NCBI GenBank assembly: GCA_023151115.1
Contig: JAKLJP010000023.1
Span: 62,001-126,000 of the forward strand
Direction: 5' to 3'
Length of the DNA: 64,000 bases
Origin: Anaerolineae bacterium
GTDB taxonomy: Bacteria > Chloroflexota > Anaerolineae > 4572-78 > J111
Shown here piece by piece: positions 54,381 through 62,843 of this stretch. Every line of letters begins with the position of its first letter. Within the stretch, counting starts at the first letter, position 1. The position numbers were made by a program, and so were the translations under genes. The notes beneath the pieces were generated by a model. The model was not told the DNA's origin and ran no database searches. It saw nothing but the letters and a program-made list of their open reading frames with translations.

Positions 54381-56819
54381 GTGACAGAAACACCTACCTC
54401 CTTTGGCCTTTGGCTGCGACAGCGCCGTCGAGTCTTAGATTTAACCCGCGAGGCGCTGGCCGAGTGCGCCGGCTGCTCGGTTTCGGCTATTCGCAAGATT
54501 GAGGATGATGAACGCCGTCCCTCGCAGCAGTTGGCCGAACTCCTGGCGGGCTGCCTGGAGATTGCCCCGGAAGACCGCCCGACCTTTCTCAAGGTGGCCC
54601 GCGCCGGTCTGAATGTTAGCCACCTGCAAAACGTTAAACCGTTGAACGTTGGAATATTGAACGTTGATTCCCCACCGCCTCGCTCCGTCAACTCGCCCCC
54701 CCTCCAACCTTCAACCTCCAACCTTCCAACCTTCCAACACGCAACCCGCTTTGCGAACCTGCCAACTCCGCCCACTCCACTGATTGGCCGAGAGCGTGAA
54801 TTAGCGGTTTTAGCTCAACTTTTGGGCCAGCCAGACTGCCGGCTGTTGACCCTGATTGGTCCCGGCGGCATCGGCAAAACCCGGCTGGCCCTGGAGACGG
54901 CCGCCCAACAGCACCAACACCTGGCCGATGGCGCTTATTTTGTTTCGCTGGCCCCGGTTAGCGCCGCCGAGTTTATTGCCCCGGCGATTGCCCATGCGAT
55001 TGGCTTGACTTTTTCCGGCCTGGCCGACCCGCAGAGCCAACTGCTTCACTACCTGCGTACGAAGTCGCTGCTGCTGGCTCTGGACAACTTTGAACAACTC
55101 TTGCCCAGCCCGACCCAGGCCAGTGAGGCCGGGCTGGATTTGCTGATTGAGATTTTGAGCCAGGCCCCCGGAGTAAAACTTTTGGTCACGTCTCGCGAGC
55201 GATTGAATTTGCAGGGGGAGTGGGTTTTTCAGGTATCGGGCTTGCCCATACCGCCCGCCGATGAGGCCGAGCAGTCATCAAGCTACAGCGCCATCACCTT
55301 GTTTGTGGAACGGGCCAGGCGGGTCAAGGCCGATTTTAAGCTGACCCCAGAAGATCGGGTGGCGGTGGCTCACCTGTGCCGCTTGCTCGAAGGGCTGCCT
55401 TTGGGGATTGAGCTGGCTGCCGCCTGGGTGCGCCTGCTCTCTTGTGCTGAAATTGTGCAAGAGATTGAATCCAACCTGGATTTTCTGACCAGCTCCGCCC
55501 GCGATGTACCGGAGCGACATCGCAGCTTGCGGGCTGCTTTTGATTACTCCTGGCGGCTCCTTACCCCGGATGAACAACAGACATTACAGCGGTTGTCCGT
55601 TTTTGCCGGCGGATTCCGGCGTGAGGCCGCCGAGCGGGTGGCCGGGGCTGGGTTGATGCTGCTCTCAAAGCTGGAAAGTCGTTCCCTTTTGCAGCGGCTG
55701 GAGGCGGGCCGCTATAACCTACATGAACTGATCCGGCAGTACGCTTACGACAAATTAAAAAGCTCCGGCCAAGACGAAGACAGCTGCCGCCGCCACCTGG
55801 CCTACTTTACGGCCCTGGCCCAAGAGGCGGAAGTGCAGTTCCTGGGACCTCAACAGGTGGACTGGTACAATCTGATCGAGCAAGAGCATGATAATATTCG
55901 GGCGGCCCTGGCCTGGTCATTTGCACCGGGAGCAGCGCCCGCACAAGTGGAACAGGGATTACAACTGGCTTCGGCCCTGGATCGTTACTGGCACGGGCGA
56001 GGCCATCTGCGTGAGGGCTATCGCTGGTTAGAGCATGTCACGACGGTAGGCGACTCGATTGCGCCGGCCATCCGCGCTTGCGCCCTGAGCATGTTCGCCT
56101 GGTTGGTCTGGCAGTTAGGCGACCTCTCACGGGCTGCCGCCATTTTGCAGGAGAGCGTCGTCCTCTTCCGGCAGTTGGGCGATGAGTCGGGGTTGGCCAA
56201 TGCCCTGGATTCCCTGGGAGATATTGCCTGGTTTAGCGGTGATTTTGAGGCAGGCAAAGCTTATTACGCCGAAAGTTTATCGCTCTTGCGCCAGGGTGGG
56301 GACTCCTCCCGGATTGGTCTCTCGCTTTACAGCACCGGCCGCCTGCATGTGGATTATGGGTATTATCAAGAGGCGACTGTCTTTCTGGAAGAAGGATTAC
56401 GGCTGCTTGAGTCCGTTCCCCATTGGCGAGGTGTCGCTATGTGCCTTAATGCCCTGGGCCGTTTAGCCTTCTTTCAGGGCGATTTGCCATTAGCCGCCAG
56501 CCGCTTTGCCGAAGCGTTGCAGTGGTTCGACAAATTGGGCAATCAAATGGAGATAGCCGAATGTTTGCAAGAGCTGGCCGTGTTAGCCGCAGAACTGGGA
56601 CGCCCCAATCGAGCAGTCCTCTTTTGGTCAGTCGCCACCGCTTTGCGCGACAGGCTGGGCGTCTCTTTTAACACCACCGATCTTTTCTACCTCAAAGCTG
56701 TCGAGCACGGATTGAAGGATGCTGCCGCTTCAGCAGCCTGGACCGAGGGCCAGCGTATGCCCTTGGAGCAGGCCATCACCTTTGCCCTCGAAGATACCTC
56801 AATGCTCAGTCATTCGTAA
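54381..56819 (+). CDS. XRE-HTH / NB-ARC-type ATPase / TPR regulator
   Basis: About 812 residues from GTG 54381 (AGGA 10 bases upstream; GTG 54321 is the alternative). Residues 1-75 are an XRE helix-turn-helix (SFGLWLRQRRRVLDLTREAL then CSVSAIRKIEDDERRPSQQLAELL). A linker encoded by short DNA repeats (54640-54745) leads to the NTPase: LIGRERELAVL, Walker A LIGPGGIGKTRLAL, then LLALDNFEQLL and LLVTSRERLN. The last 350 residues are TPR-like helices. Architecture of a signal-responsive transcription factor whose ligand is a small molecule or peptide. It is divergent from two tiny putative secreted peptides. Confidence 0.88.
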   Translation: MTETPTSFGLWLRQRRRVLDLTREALAECAGCSVSAIRKIEDDERRPSQQLAELLAGCLEIAPEDRPTFLKVARAGLNVSHLQNVKPLNVGILNVDSPPPRSVNSPPLQPSTSNLPTFQHATRFANLPTPPTPLIGRERELAVLAQLLGQPDCRLLTLIGPGGIGKTRLALETAAQQHQHLADGAYFVSLAPVSAAEFIAPAIAHAIGLTFSGLADPQSQLLHYLRTKSLLLALDNFEQLLPSPTQASEAGLDLLIEILSQAPGVKLLVTSRERLNLQGEWVFQVSGLPIPPADEAEQSSSYSAITLFVERARRVKADFKLTPEDRVAVAHLCRLLEGLPLGIELAAAWVRLLSCAEIVQEIESNLDFLTSSARDVPERHRSLRAAFDYSWRLLTPDEQQTLQRLSVFAGGFRREAAERVAGAGLMLLSKLESRSLLQRLEAGRYNLHELIRQYAYDKLKSSGQDEDSCRRHLAYFTALAQEAEVQFLGPQQVDWYNLIEQEHDNIRAALAWSFAPGAAPAQVEQGLQLASALDRYWHGRGHLREGYRWLEHVTTVGDSIAPAIRACALSMFAWLVWQLGDLSRAAAILQESVVLFRQLGDESGLANALDSLGDIAWFSGDFEAGKAYYAESLSLLRQGGDSSRIGLSLYSTGRLHVDYGYYQEATVFLEEGLRLLESVPHWRGVAMCLNALGRLAFFQGDLPLAASRFAEALQWFDKLGNQMEIAECLQELAVLAAELGRPNRAVLFWSVATALRDRLGVSFNTTDLFYLKAVEHGLKDAAASAAWTEGQRMPLEQAITFALEDTSMLSHS

Positions 56820-56859
56820 TTTCTACAAGTTTAAAATAGCCCAAATCGGTAACATCTAA

Positions 56860-56904
56860 ATCGCCCAGGTTAGTGTAGGCATAAAAGCGCCGGAATGGTA
56901 TAGT
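56860..56904 (+). promoter_or_regulatory. Shared stress promoter, copy D
   Basis: Block TCGCCCAGGTTAGTGTAGGC (56861-56880) leads into TAGGCA, followed after 17 bp by TATAGT (56899-56904). It precedes the DUF892 gene, 48 kb from copies A-C. Confidence 0.6.
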
Positions 56905-57004
56905 GATAAGGTCAGTGAATATAAAACGGGCCGAAACGGTTAAATTATTCACCACTGGCTGAATATTAAAAACTGGTTTGGCCTAACCGTACAGGAGGTT
57001 TATG

Positions 57005-57511
57005 ATGTTCCTTAGTTCCTTGCAAGATTTATTTGTGGACCAACTGAAAGATTTGTACGACGCGGAGAGCCAAGTGGTGACGGCTCTGCCAAAGATGGCC
57101 AATGCGGCCTCGTCAACCGCGCTCAAGACGGCTTTCCAGCAGCACCTGGAGCAATCGCACGAGCACCTGCGCCGGCTGGAGCAGGTCTTTAATGAAGTTG
57201 GGGTTCGCCCAATGGGGGAACACTGCCCGGCGATGGCCGGTCTCATCGAAGAAGGAGAAGAATTTATTTCTACGCCCGCCGATGCTATGGTCAGGGATGC
57301 GGCGCTTATCGCTGCGGCCCAGCGCGTAGAGCATTACGAAATGGCCGGTTATGGGGCCGTGCGCACCTATGCTAAAGAACTTGGCTATAAAAATGCCGAG
57401 AAATTGTTGCAACAAACGCTTGACGAAGAAGGCGCGGCCGATAAAAAACTGACCGCGCTGGCTGAGGGTGGTCTGCTTAAGACCGGTATCAATCAAAAAG
57501 CCAAGGCGTAA
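57005..57511 (+). CDS. DUF892 (YciE/YciF) ferritin-like stress protein
   Basis: 168 residues, an all-helical four-helix-bundle protein. Family signatures are DLFVDQLKDLYDAESQVVTALPKMA at the start, HLEQSHEHLRRLEQVF, RVEHYEMAGYGAVRTYAKELG and TLDEEGAADKKLTALAE. The Glu and His residues that line a possible di-iron site (E at DAESQ, E/H in QSHEH, EHYE, DEEGAAD) are present. ATG 57005 is preferred because AGGAGG lies 6 bases upstream. It is controlled by copy D of the shared promoter. Confidence 0.92.
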   Translation: MFLSSLQDLFVDQLKDLYDAESQVVTALPKMANAASSTALKTAFQQHLEQSHEHLRRLEQVFNEVGVRPMGEHCPAMAGLIEEGEEFISTPADAMVRDAALIAAAQRVEHYEMAGYGAVRTYAKELGYKNAEKLLQQTLDEEGAADKKLTALAEGGLLKTGINQKAKA

Positions 57512-57590
57512 GGATCCTGCTTTAAGCTCCAGCAGCCCAGATTAACGCTAGGTCAAAGCTGGAGATTGAGTCAGGCCGGATCGTAATGAG

Positions 57591-57651
57591 AAGCCCGGTT
57601 TTGTTAGCTTTTACCCTAAATCACTGGGGTTGAGCCAAAACCGGGCTTTAT
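57591..57651 (+). terminator. Long-loop intrinsic terminator after the DUF892 gene
   Basis: AAGCCCGGTTTTG pairs with CAAAACCGGGCTT across a loop of about 30 nt, followed by TATTATAA. Confidence 0.65.
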
Positions 57652-57674
57652 TATAAATAGCACGGAGATAGGTC

Positions 57675-58316
57675 ATGAGCAGAACAAAGAATGATGCGAA
57701 CAAAGAGCAAATTCTGGCCGAGATAAGAAACCGCTGGAGTCATTACCAGTTTAACGTCAGCCAGGTTAAGCCTGAATTTGAACAGGGGGCAGTTATCTTG
57801 CGAGGCGTCGTCGAGAGCCGCCGGGCCAAGCACATTGCCGAGGATATGGCCCTGGCAGTGCCAGGCGTCCAACGAGTCCACAACTACCTGCAAATTGACC
57901 CACCCGCGCCACGACCGGGGCGACAGGAAGGTGAACTCAAGCAGCCCGAAGACTACCGCCGCGAGACCGCTATCGAAGGCCCTTACCCCGGCTACGATCC
58001 CTGGCTGGATCAATACTCAGCGCCCGAAAACAGCTATAGTGAGTTTACAACCCCGCTGCCCAATTCCAACACCGAGCTTGATCACGAAGGTGAGCCGAGT
58101 ACAAATGGGGCCATCGCCGCAGAAGTTAAGCAACGCCTTCGGCAGCAGGACCAGCTCAAAAACGGGGATATTACCGTGACAGTCAACAGCGGTCAAGTAA
58201 TTCTGGAGGGCGTTGTAGATAGTCCCCAGGCCAGGCAGTTGGCCGATGAAATTGCCGGTTCCATCGCCGGAGTTAGCCAGGTTCTCAACCAACTGCAAGT
58301 GGAGACTTCTTCGTAA
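57675..58316 (+). CDS. Two-BON-domain protein
   Basis: 213 residues. BON domains at about 10-72 (VKPEFEQGAVILRGVVESRRAKH then VPGVQRVHNYLQI) and about 145-212 (ITVTVNSGQVILEGVVDSPQ then IAGVSQVLNQLQV), separated by an acidic, Pro-rich linker. BON domains bind lipid or help membrane association in stress and transport proteins such as OsmY. There is no signal peptide, so it may act inside the cell. It lies downstream of the DUF892 gene but after a terminator-like hairpin. Confidence 0.88.
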   Translation: MSRTKNDANKEQILAEIRNRWSHYQFNVSQVKPEFEQGAVILRGVVESRRAKHIAEDMALAVPGVQRVHNYLQIDPPAPRPGRQEGELKQPEDYRRETAIEGPYPGYDPWLDQYSAPENSYSEFTTPLPNSNTELDHEGEPSTNGAIAAEVKQRLRQQDQLKNGDITVTVNSGQVILEGVVDSPQARQLADEIAGSIAGVSQVLNQLQVETSS

Positions 58317-58324
58317 ATAACTGT

Positions 58325-58397
58325 CATATCACTGCGAGCCGCAGGTGAAGCAGTCTCCACCCTGGAAGGGGCCTATGGCCTCGTAATGACATTTTCA
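58325..58397. repeat. Diverged GTCAT/ATGAC inverted repeat between convergent genes
   Basis: Begins GTCATATCACTGCGAG and ends CTCGTAATGACAT. It lies in the 86-bp gap between the BON and aminotransferase genes. Confidence 0.5.
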
Positions 58398-58402
58398 TTC
58401 GG

Positions 58403-59575
58403 TTAATCCCCCCAACCCTCCAGGGTCGCCATTGCCGCGCCGACGCCAGCTCCCCACTGGACCGGATAGCCCAGGTCGGCCAGGCTGCGTTCCAGAATAG
58501 CCAATTGCGCCGCCAGATAGGTCGGGTGGGCGGCCTGGCCCATGTGGCCCAGACGGAAAAGCTGGCCCAACAACTCACCGTACCCGCCCGAAATCATGAT
58601 TCCATAACGCCGGCGGATGTGCTGGCGCAGTTGAGCGTCAACCAGGCCCACCGGTAACTTGATGGCCGTGACCGCCGGGGCGGCAATTTCCTCACGAGCA
58701 GGCCATAACTCCAACCCCAGCGCCTTGACCCCGGCCCGGCAGGCGCGGGCAATCGTAGTATGTCGAGCCGCAACCTGCTCAATCCCTTCCTCTAATGCCT
58801 GAGTCAAGGCCGACTCCAGGCCGTAAATATCGCTCACCGAGGGCGTATAGGGGAAGCGGCGCTGCTCCAGCCATGTAGTTTTCCAATCCAGAATAGACAG
58901 AAATGTTCCCCGCACGGGAGCCGGGCGCTTTTCTTCCATTGCCTGCCAGGCCGCCGGACTGATCGCCATTAATGACAAACCGGGCGGCCCGCCCAGGCAT
59001 TTTTGCGGCCCGGCAATCGCCACATCCATGCCCCACTCTTCCGGACTGAGCACTTCCCCGGCCAACCCGGATACAGTATCTACAATGGTAATAACCCCAA
59101 ACTCTTTGGCGATGGCCCCAATTTCCTTAACCGGATTGACCGTGCCGGAAGGCGTCTCGGAGTGGACTACCGACAGAAATTTGATGCCGGGGTTATCTCG
59201 CAGCGCCCGGCGCACGTCGTCGGGGTCTACGGCCTCGTTGTAAGGGACGGCGACCTCGACAGTGACGCCGCCATACTTTTCAATAAAATCCTGATAGAAT
59301 TTGCCGTAGACCCCGGAAACCAGGTTCAAAACCTTATCGCCCGGCGAAATCAAACAGGCGGCGGCGGCTTCCAGCCCCAACACCGCCTCACTCTGCATGA
59401 TGACCACATCATATTGGGTCCGATAAACTTGTTGTAGCAGTTGACAGGTGTGGTCAAAAAACTCGATAAAGGCTGGGTCGTAATGATACATCATCGGACG
59501 GGCCATATCGCGCAGGGTGCGGCTGGTCATTTCGACCGGACCGCCGGATAGATTCATCACAGGCCAGTTCATCAT
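58403..59575 (-). CDS. Class V PLP aminotransferase (serine/alanine/ureidoglycine-glyoxylate type)
   Basis: 390 residues. The PLP Schiff-base lysine is in AGPQKCLGGPPGLS (about 195); the Asp pairing with the pyridine nitrogen is in TIVDTVSGLAGE. The N-terminal NLSGGPVEMTSRTL and the C-terminal YGIMISGGYGELLGQLFRLGHMG are typical of the glyoxylate aminotransferases. Which amino donor is used cannot be read. The neighbouring BMP-type importer of nucleoside-like compounds would fit ureidoglycine from purine breakdown, but that is inference. GGAGACG lies upstream. Confidence 0.85.
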   Translation of the reverse strand: MMNWPVMNLSGGPVEMTSRTLRDMARPMMYHYDPAFIEFFDHTCQLLQQVYRTQYDVVIMQSEAVLGLEAAAACLISPGDKVLNLVSGVYGKFYQDFIEKYGGVTVEVAVPYNEAVDPDDVRRALRDNPGIKFLSVVHSETPSGTVNPVKEIGAIAKEFGVITIVDTVSGLAGEVLSPEEWGMDVAIAGPQKCLGGPPGLSLMAISPAAWQAMEEKRPAPVRGTFLSILDWKTTWLEQRRFPYTPSVSDIYGLESALTQALEEGIEQVAARHTTIARACRAGVKALGLELWPAREEIAAPAVTAIKLPVGLVDAQLRQHIRRRYGIMISGGYGELLGQLFRLGHMGQAAHPTYLAAQLAILERSLADLGYPVQWGAGVGAAMATLEGWGD

Positions 59576-59626
59576 TGCTATCGTCTCCAGAAAAAAAATT
59601 TTACTTCGAGAATGTACGGACTATTG

Positions 59627-59686
59627 TCTTGCGTGTTGCGTCTTGCGTAACAAAACGGAACACGGAACACGCAAGACGCAAGATGG
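59627..59686. repeat. Short-unit hairpin repeat
   Basis: TTGCGTGTTGCGTCTTGCGT pairs with ACACGCAAGACGCAAG. It lies between the BMP binding protein and the aminotransferase. Confidence 0.7.
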
Positions 59687-59711
59687 ATTGAATAACTGTC
59701 TTGGAATTACC

Positions 59712-60785
59712 TTAATGCTTCAATTCATCCAACCGCGCTCGCATTGCTTCCGCGTCGCCGACGGCTGAAACCTTGATTTTGCCGCTGACAATGTCCTGCC
59801 GGGCCCGCTCGACCGCCGCCGCCACATCAGCCGGAACATCGGCCGGCAAATCGAGCAGCCGGACGCCGCCGCCGGCCACATCCATGCGGTACTCCTTGCC
59901 AAAATTACCGGTATCAATGTCGTTGATCATGGTTTCGTATACACCGGTATAATCAAACACAACTGATGTCAGCAAGACATCCTTATAGTCGGCGCTTTTG
60001 TCGCCAATAACGTCAATGAAGCGGGCTTTGCCACCCGCCGCATTGTGCTCCTGGATGGCTTGCAGCATGCCAAACGAAGCGCCGTCGCCCATGCCAAAGA
60101 TGATATCCGCGCCGGCAGCCAGTTGCGATTCGGTCACTCGTTTGGCCCCGGCGGCGTCTTCGTAAGCCGCCTCGCCAATCACGCTGTAGATAATTTCTAC
60201 TGCCGGATCGGTCGCTTTGACCCCCTCGGCAAAACCGATGGTCATAAAATTCCAGGTCGGTGGTTCGCCGGAGACAACAATGCCTACTTTTTTGCTGCCC
60301 GACAGTTTGGCCGCCAAAATCCCCGCTAAGTAGGCCACTTCCTGGGCCTGGGTTTCAACATCGGCCACGTAAGGACCTACCGCGCCGGGGTTTTCGACAA
60401 CGGCCACGTTGATCCTGGTCTGCTGGGCAAACTCCGGGCAGACGGTCTGGTAGCCGCTGGCGTGGCAGATGAGCAAATCAAAGTCACGCTCGGCCAGGTC
60501 GCGCAGCACCGGGGTGATGTCGTCATAGCCGAGGTTTTCGGCCACTTCCAGCTCAAAGCCTAGCTTTTGCTGCACCTGAACCATTGCGTCGGCGGCCTGC
60601 TGGTTCCAGCCCTGATCGGTTTGGCTGGCCGGCAGCAGCACCGCCACTTTCTCCACTTTTGCTCCGGTGCTGGCGGCTGCTTCCGTTGTCGCCGCCGGGG
60701 CTTCGGCAGGGGCGGGCGTCATCGCCTGGCAAGCTGCCATGCTTAGCATTAAAATGACAAGCCAAAGATAGATAAGATACTTCAC
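59712..60785 (-). CDS. BMP-family (PnrA/Med-like) ABC transporter binding lipoprotein
   Basis: 357 residues from the GTG at 60785, which has AGGAGGAG 9 bases upstream; a frame extension to 60827 is rejected because it overruns that site. Lipobox MLSMAACQA (Cys about 19). The BMP fold shows KVAVLLPASQTDQGWNQQA, the DLLICHASGYQT strand, KKVGIVVSGEPP and ADIIFGMGDGASFG. BMP proteins bind purine nucleosides or related compounds outside the membrane. It is followed upstream in the operon by two permeases and an ATPase. Confidence 0.92.
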   Translation of the reverse strand: MKYLIYLWLVILMLSMAACQAMTPAPAEAPAATTEAAASTGAKVEKVAVLLPASQTDQGWNQQAADAMVQVQQKLGFELEVAENLGYDDITPVLRDLAERDFDLLICHASGYQTVCPEFAQQTRINVAVVENPGAVGPYVADVETQAQEVAYLAGILAAKLSGSKKVGIVVSGEPPTWNFMTIGFAEGVKATDPAVEIIYSVIGEAAYEDAAGAKRVTESQLAAGADIIFGMGDGASFGMLQAIQEHNAAGGKARFIDVIGDKSADYKDVLLTSVVFDYTGVYETMINDIDTGNFGKEYRMDVAGGGVRLLDLPADVPADVAAAVERARQDIVSGKIKVSAVGDAEAMRARLDELKH

Positions 60786-60861
60786 GGGTGTGATCTCCTC
60801 CTGAGTATAGCTTTTCGGGAGTGGCAAAGGCTAAGCTTTTGCACTCCAAGTATTTAATCCG

Positions 60862-61800
60862 TTACCGCTGATCCCGCTCATACGGCAGGCCCAATGCCGC
60901 CGGAAGTTGAGTCCGCCTGGCCAGAATGATCAGAGCGACAATAATCCCGATGTAAGGCAGCATCAGGACAAATTCGGGCCGCAGGTCCACCCCAATAATT
61001 TGCAGACCAGTGGACAGTGAGCGCAGCGTGCCAAAAAGCAGCGCCCCAAAAAATACCCGATAGGGCTGCCATTTGCCCAGCATAGCAATGGCGATGGCAA
61101 TAAAGCCCTGTCCCACTGTCATCCCTGGCACAAAGAAGTTGAGATCGCCCACCGACAAAAACGCCCCGCCCAACCCAGCCATGACCCCGCCGATCATGAT
61201 CGCCAGGTAGCGTGTCTGGGCCACGTTGACCCCGGCTGCGTCGGCGGCCAGGGGACTTTCGCCGGCAGCCCTGACTTCGAGGCCAAAGCGCGTGTGTTTC
61301 AGCAAAAAGGCACAGCCAACCACCAGCAGCCAGGCCAGATAAACAAGCGGCTGCTGGTTAAACAAGGCCGGCCCCAGAATAGGCAGGTCGCTCAACCAGG
61401 GAACCGCTACTTTGGCGGTGCTGAAGGTCAAGGTAGGAAAGCGCTGGCCGTAAAAATCGCGGAAAAGAAAGCCGGTGGACCCTTCGGCCACCAGGGTGAT
61501 GCCCAAACCAATAATCACCTGATCCACCCGCAAACTAATCGCCAGAAAGCCGAACAGCAGGCCTAACAGCAGGCCGGTGGTTGTGCCGGCAGCCAGCCCG
61601 GCAACCATACTTTGGGTGGTGAGGGCCGCATAAAACCCGGCAAAAGCGCCGCTGAGTAGCATGCCCTCCAACCCCAGGTTCAGCAGCCCGGCCCGCTCGG
61701 CAAAGGTTTCGCCCAGGGCAGCCAGCAGCAGCGGCACGGCGGCAATCAGCCCGGCGCTCAACAAAGCCGTGATAAAAATTTGCCACTGGGCGGCGGTCAT
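60862..61800 (-). CDS. BMP-type ABC transporter permease (NupQ-like)
   Basis: 312 residues with about nine hydrophobic helices. Signature region LAALGETFAERAGLLNLGLEGMLL near the N-terminus and FLSVGDLNFFVPGMTVGQGF later, both typical of the nucleoside permease pair. It overlaps the next permease by 4 bp (ATGA), so translation is coupled. Confidence 0.92.
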   Translation of the reverse strand: MTAAQWQIFITALLSAGLIAAVPLLLAALGETFAERAGLLNLGLEGMLLSGAFAGFYAALTTQSMVAGLAAGTTTGLLLGLLFGFLAISLRVDQVIIGLGITLVAEGSTGFLFRDFYGQRFPTLTFSTAKVAVPWLSDLPILGPALFNQQPLVYLAWLLVVGCAFLLKHTRFGLEVRAAGESPLAADAAGVNVAQTRYLAIMIGGVMAGLGGAFLSVGDLNFFVPGMTVGQGFIAIAIAMLGKWQPYRVFFGALLFGTLRSLSTGLQIIGVDLRPEFVLMLPYIGIIVALIILARRTQLPAALGLPYERDQR

Positions 61801-62843
61801 GGCTCCAACCCTCGCCGGTAGCGACGTTCAAGATAGGTACTGATGGCAAAAAAGAGCAGCATCAAGCCTTCCAGCAGCGGCACAAAATAGGCCGGGATGC
61901 GGGCAGTGCGGGCCATTGCCTCGCCGCCAAAAAGCAAAAAGGCAAAAAAATAAGCAAAGGGAATAACCAGCAGGCCGTTGAGTCGGGCCAGAAAAACCAG
62001 GGCAAAGGCAGTCAGGCCGTACATGGGGTTCCACTCGCCCTGGAATAAGCCCTTGACCCCCAGTACATCGTTGGCTCCGGCCAGCCCGGCCATTCCTGCG
62101 CTCAACAGCAGCGCCAGGGCGACCAGCCGGTTGACCGGCAGACCCGCATGCAAAGCGGCTTTCCGGCTGTGGCCCAGAATGGTCAGGGCCAGGCCGGTTG
62201 CGCCGTACCGAAACATTAAATAGGTCAGCAGCACTGCGACCAGCCCCACCAGCAGGCCGATATGAATCCGGGTAAAAGGCAAAAACGGCAATCTAAATTC
62301 GGGCGGAATGGTCGGCATCTGGGGCGCGACAACCGAGGGATCACTAAACGGCCCTTTCACCAGCCAACTGGTCAGGTAAATAGCGACGTAATTCATCATG
62401 ATCGTGGTGATAATCTCGTTGAGGCCATAGCGAACCTTGAGCACCGCCGGTACAACTCCCCACACGGCCCCGCCGATAAAGGCCGCCCCGGCGCAAAGAA
62501 GCAGCACTCCTGCCAGAGGTACGCCCCCAGCCAGGCGCGGCGCTAAAATACCGGCTAGGCTGGCCCCAATCAAAAACTGGCCGTCAATGCCGATATTCCA
62601 AACACTGGCTTTGAGCGCAATCAGTAGGCCGGCGCTGACCAGCAGCAGCGGAGCCATTTTGATCAGCGTTTCGGTGATCCCCAGGGTGCTGCCCAGCCCC
62701 CGGCTGAGCAGAATGGCGTAAGCCTGGCCGGGGTCCTTGCCTGTCAACCACAGAAAAAGCGCGCCGCTTAAAAAAGCGGCGGCAACCGCCAGGATAGAGC
62801 TAAGCACAGGGACGAAAGGACGGAGCCGGGCTAACTCAGGCAT
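61797..62843 (-). CDS. BMP-type ABC transporter permease (NupP-like)
   Basis: 348 residues with about ten hydrophobic helices. SVWNIGIDGQFLIGA, GALWGVVP-like GGAVWGVVPAVLKV, and NEIITTIMMNYVAIYLTSWL match the partner permease of nucleoside-type importers. It overlaps the ATPase gene by 8 bp. Confidence 0.92.
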   Translation of the reverse strand: MPELARLRPFVPVLSSILAVAAAFLSGALFLWLTGKDPGQAYAILLSRGLGSTLGITETLIKMAPLLLVSAGLLIALKASVWNIGIDGQFLIGASLAGILAPRLAGGVPLAGVLLLCAGAAFIGGAVWGVVPAVLKVRYGLNEIITTIMMNYVAIYLTSWLVKGPFSDPSVVAPQMPTIPPEFRLPFLPFTRIHIGLLVGLVAVLLTYLMFRYGATGLALTILGHSRKAALHAGLPVNRLVALALLLSAGMAGLAGANDVLGVKGLFQGEWNPMYGLTAFALVFLARLNGLLVIPFAYFFAFLLFGGEAMARTARIPAYFVPLLEGLMLLFFAISTYLERRYRRGLEP

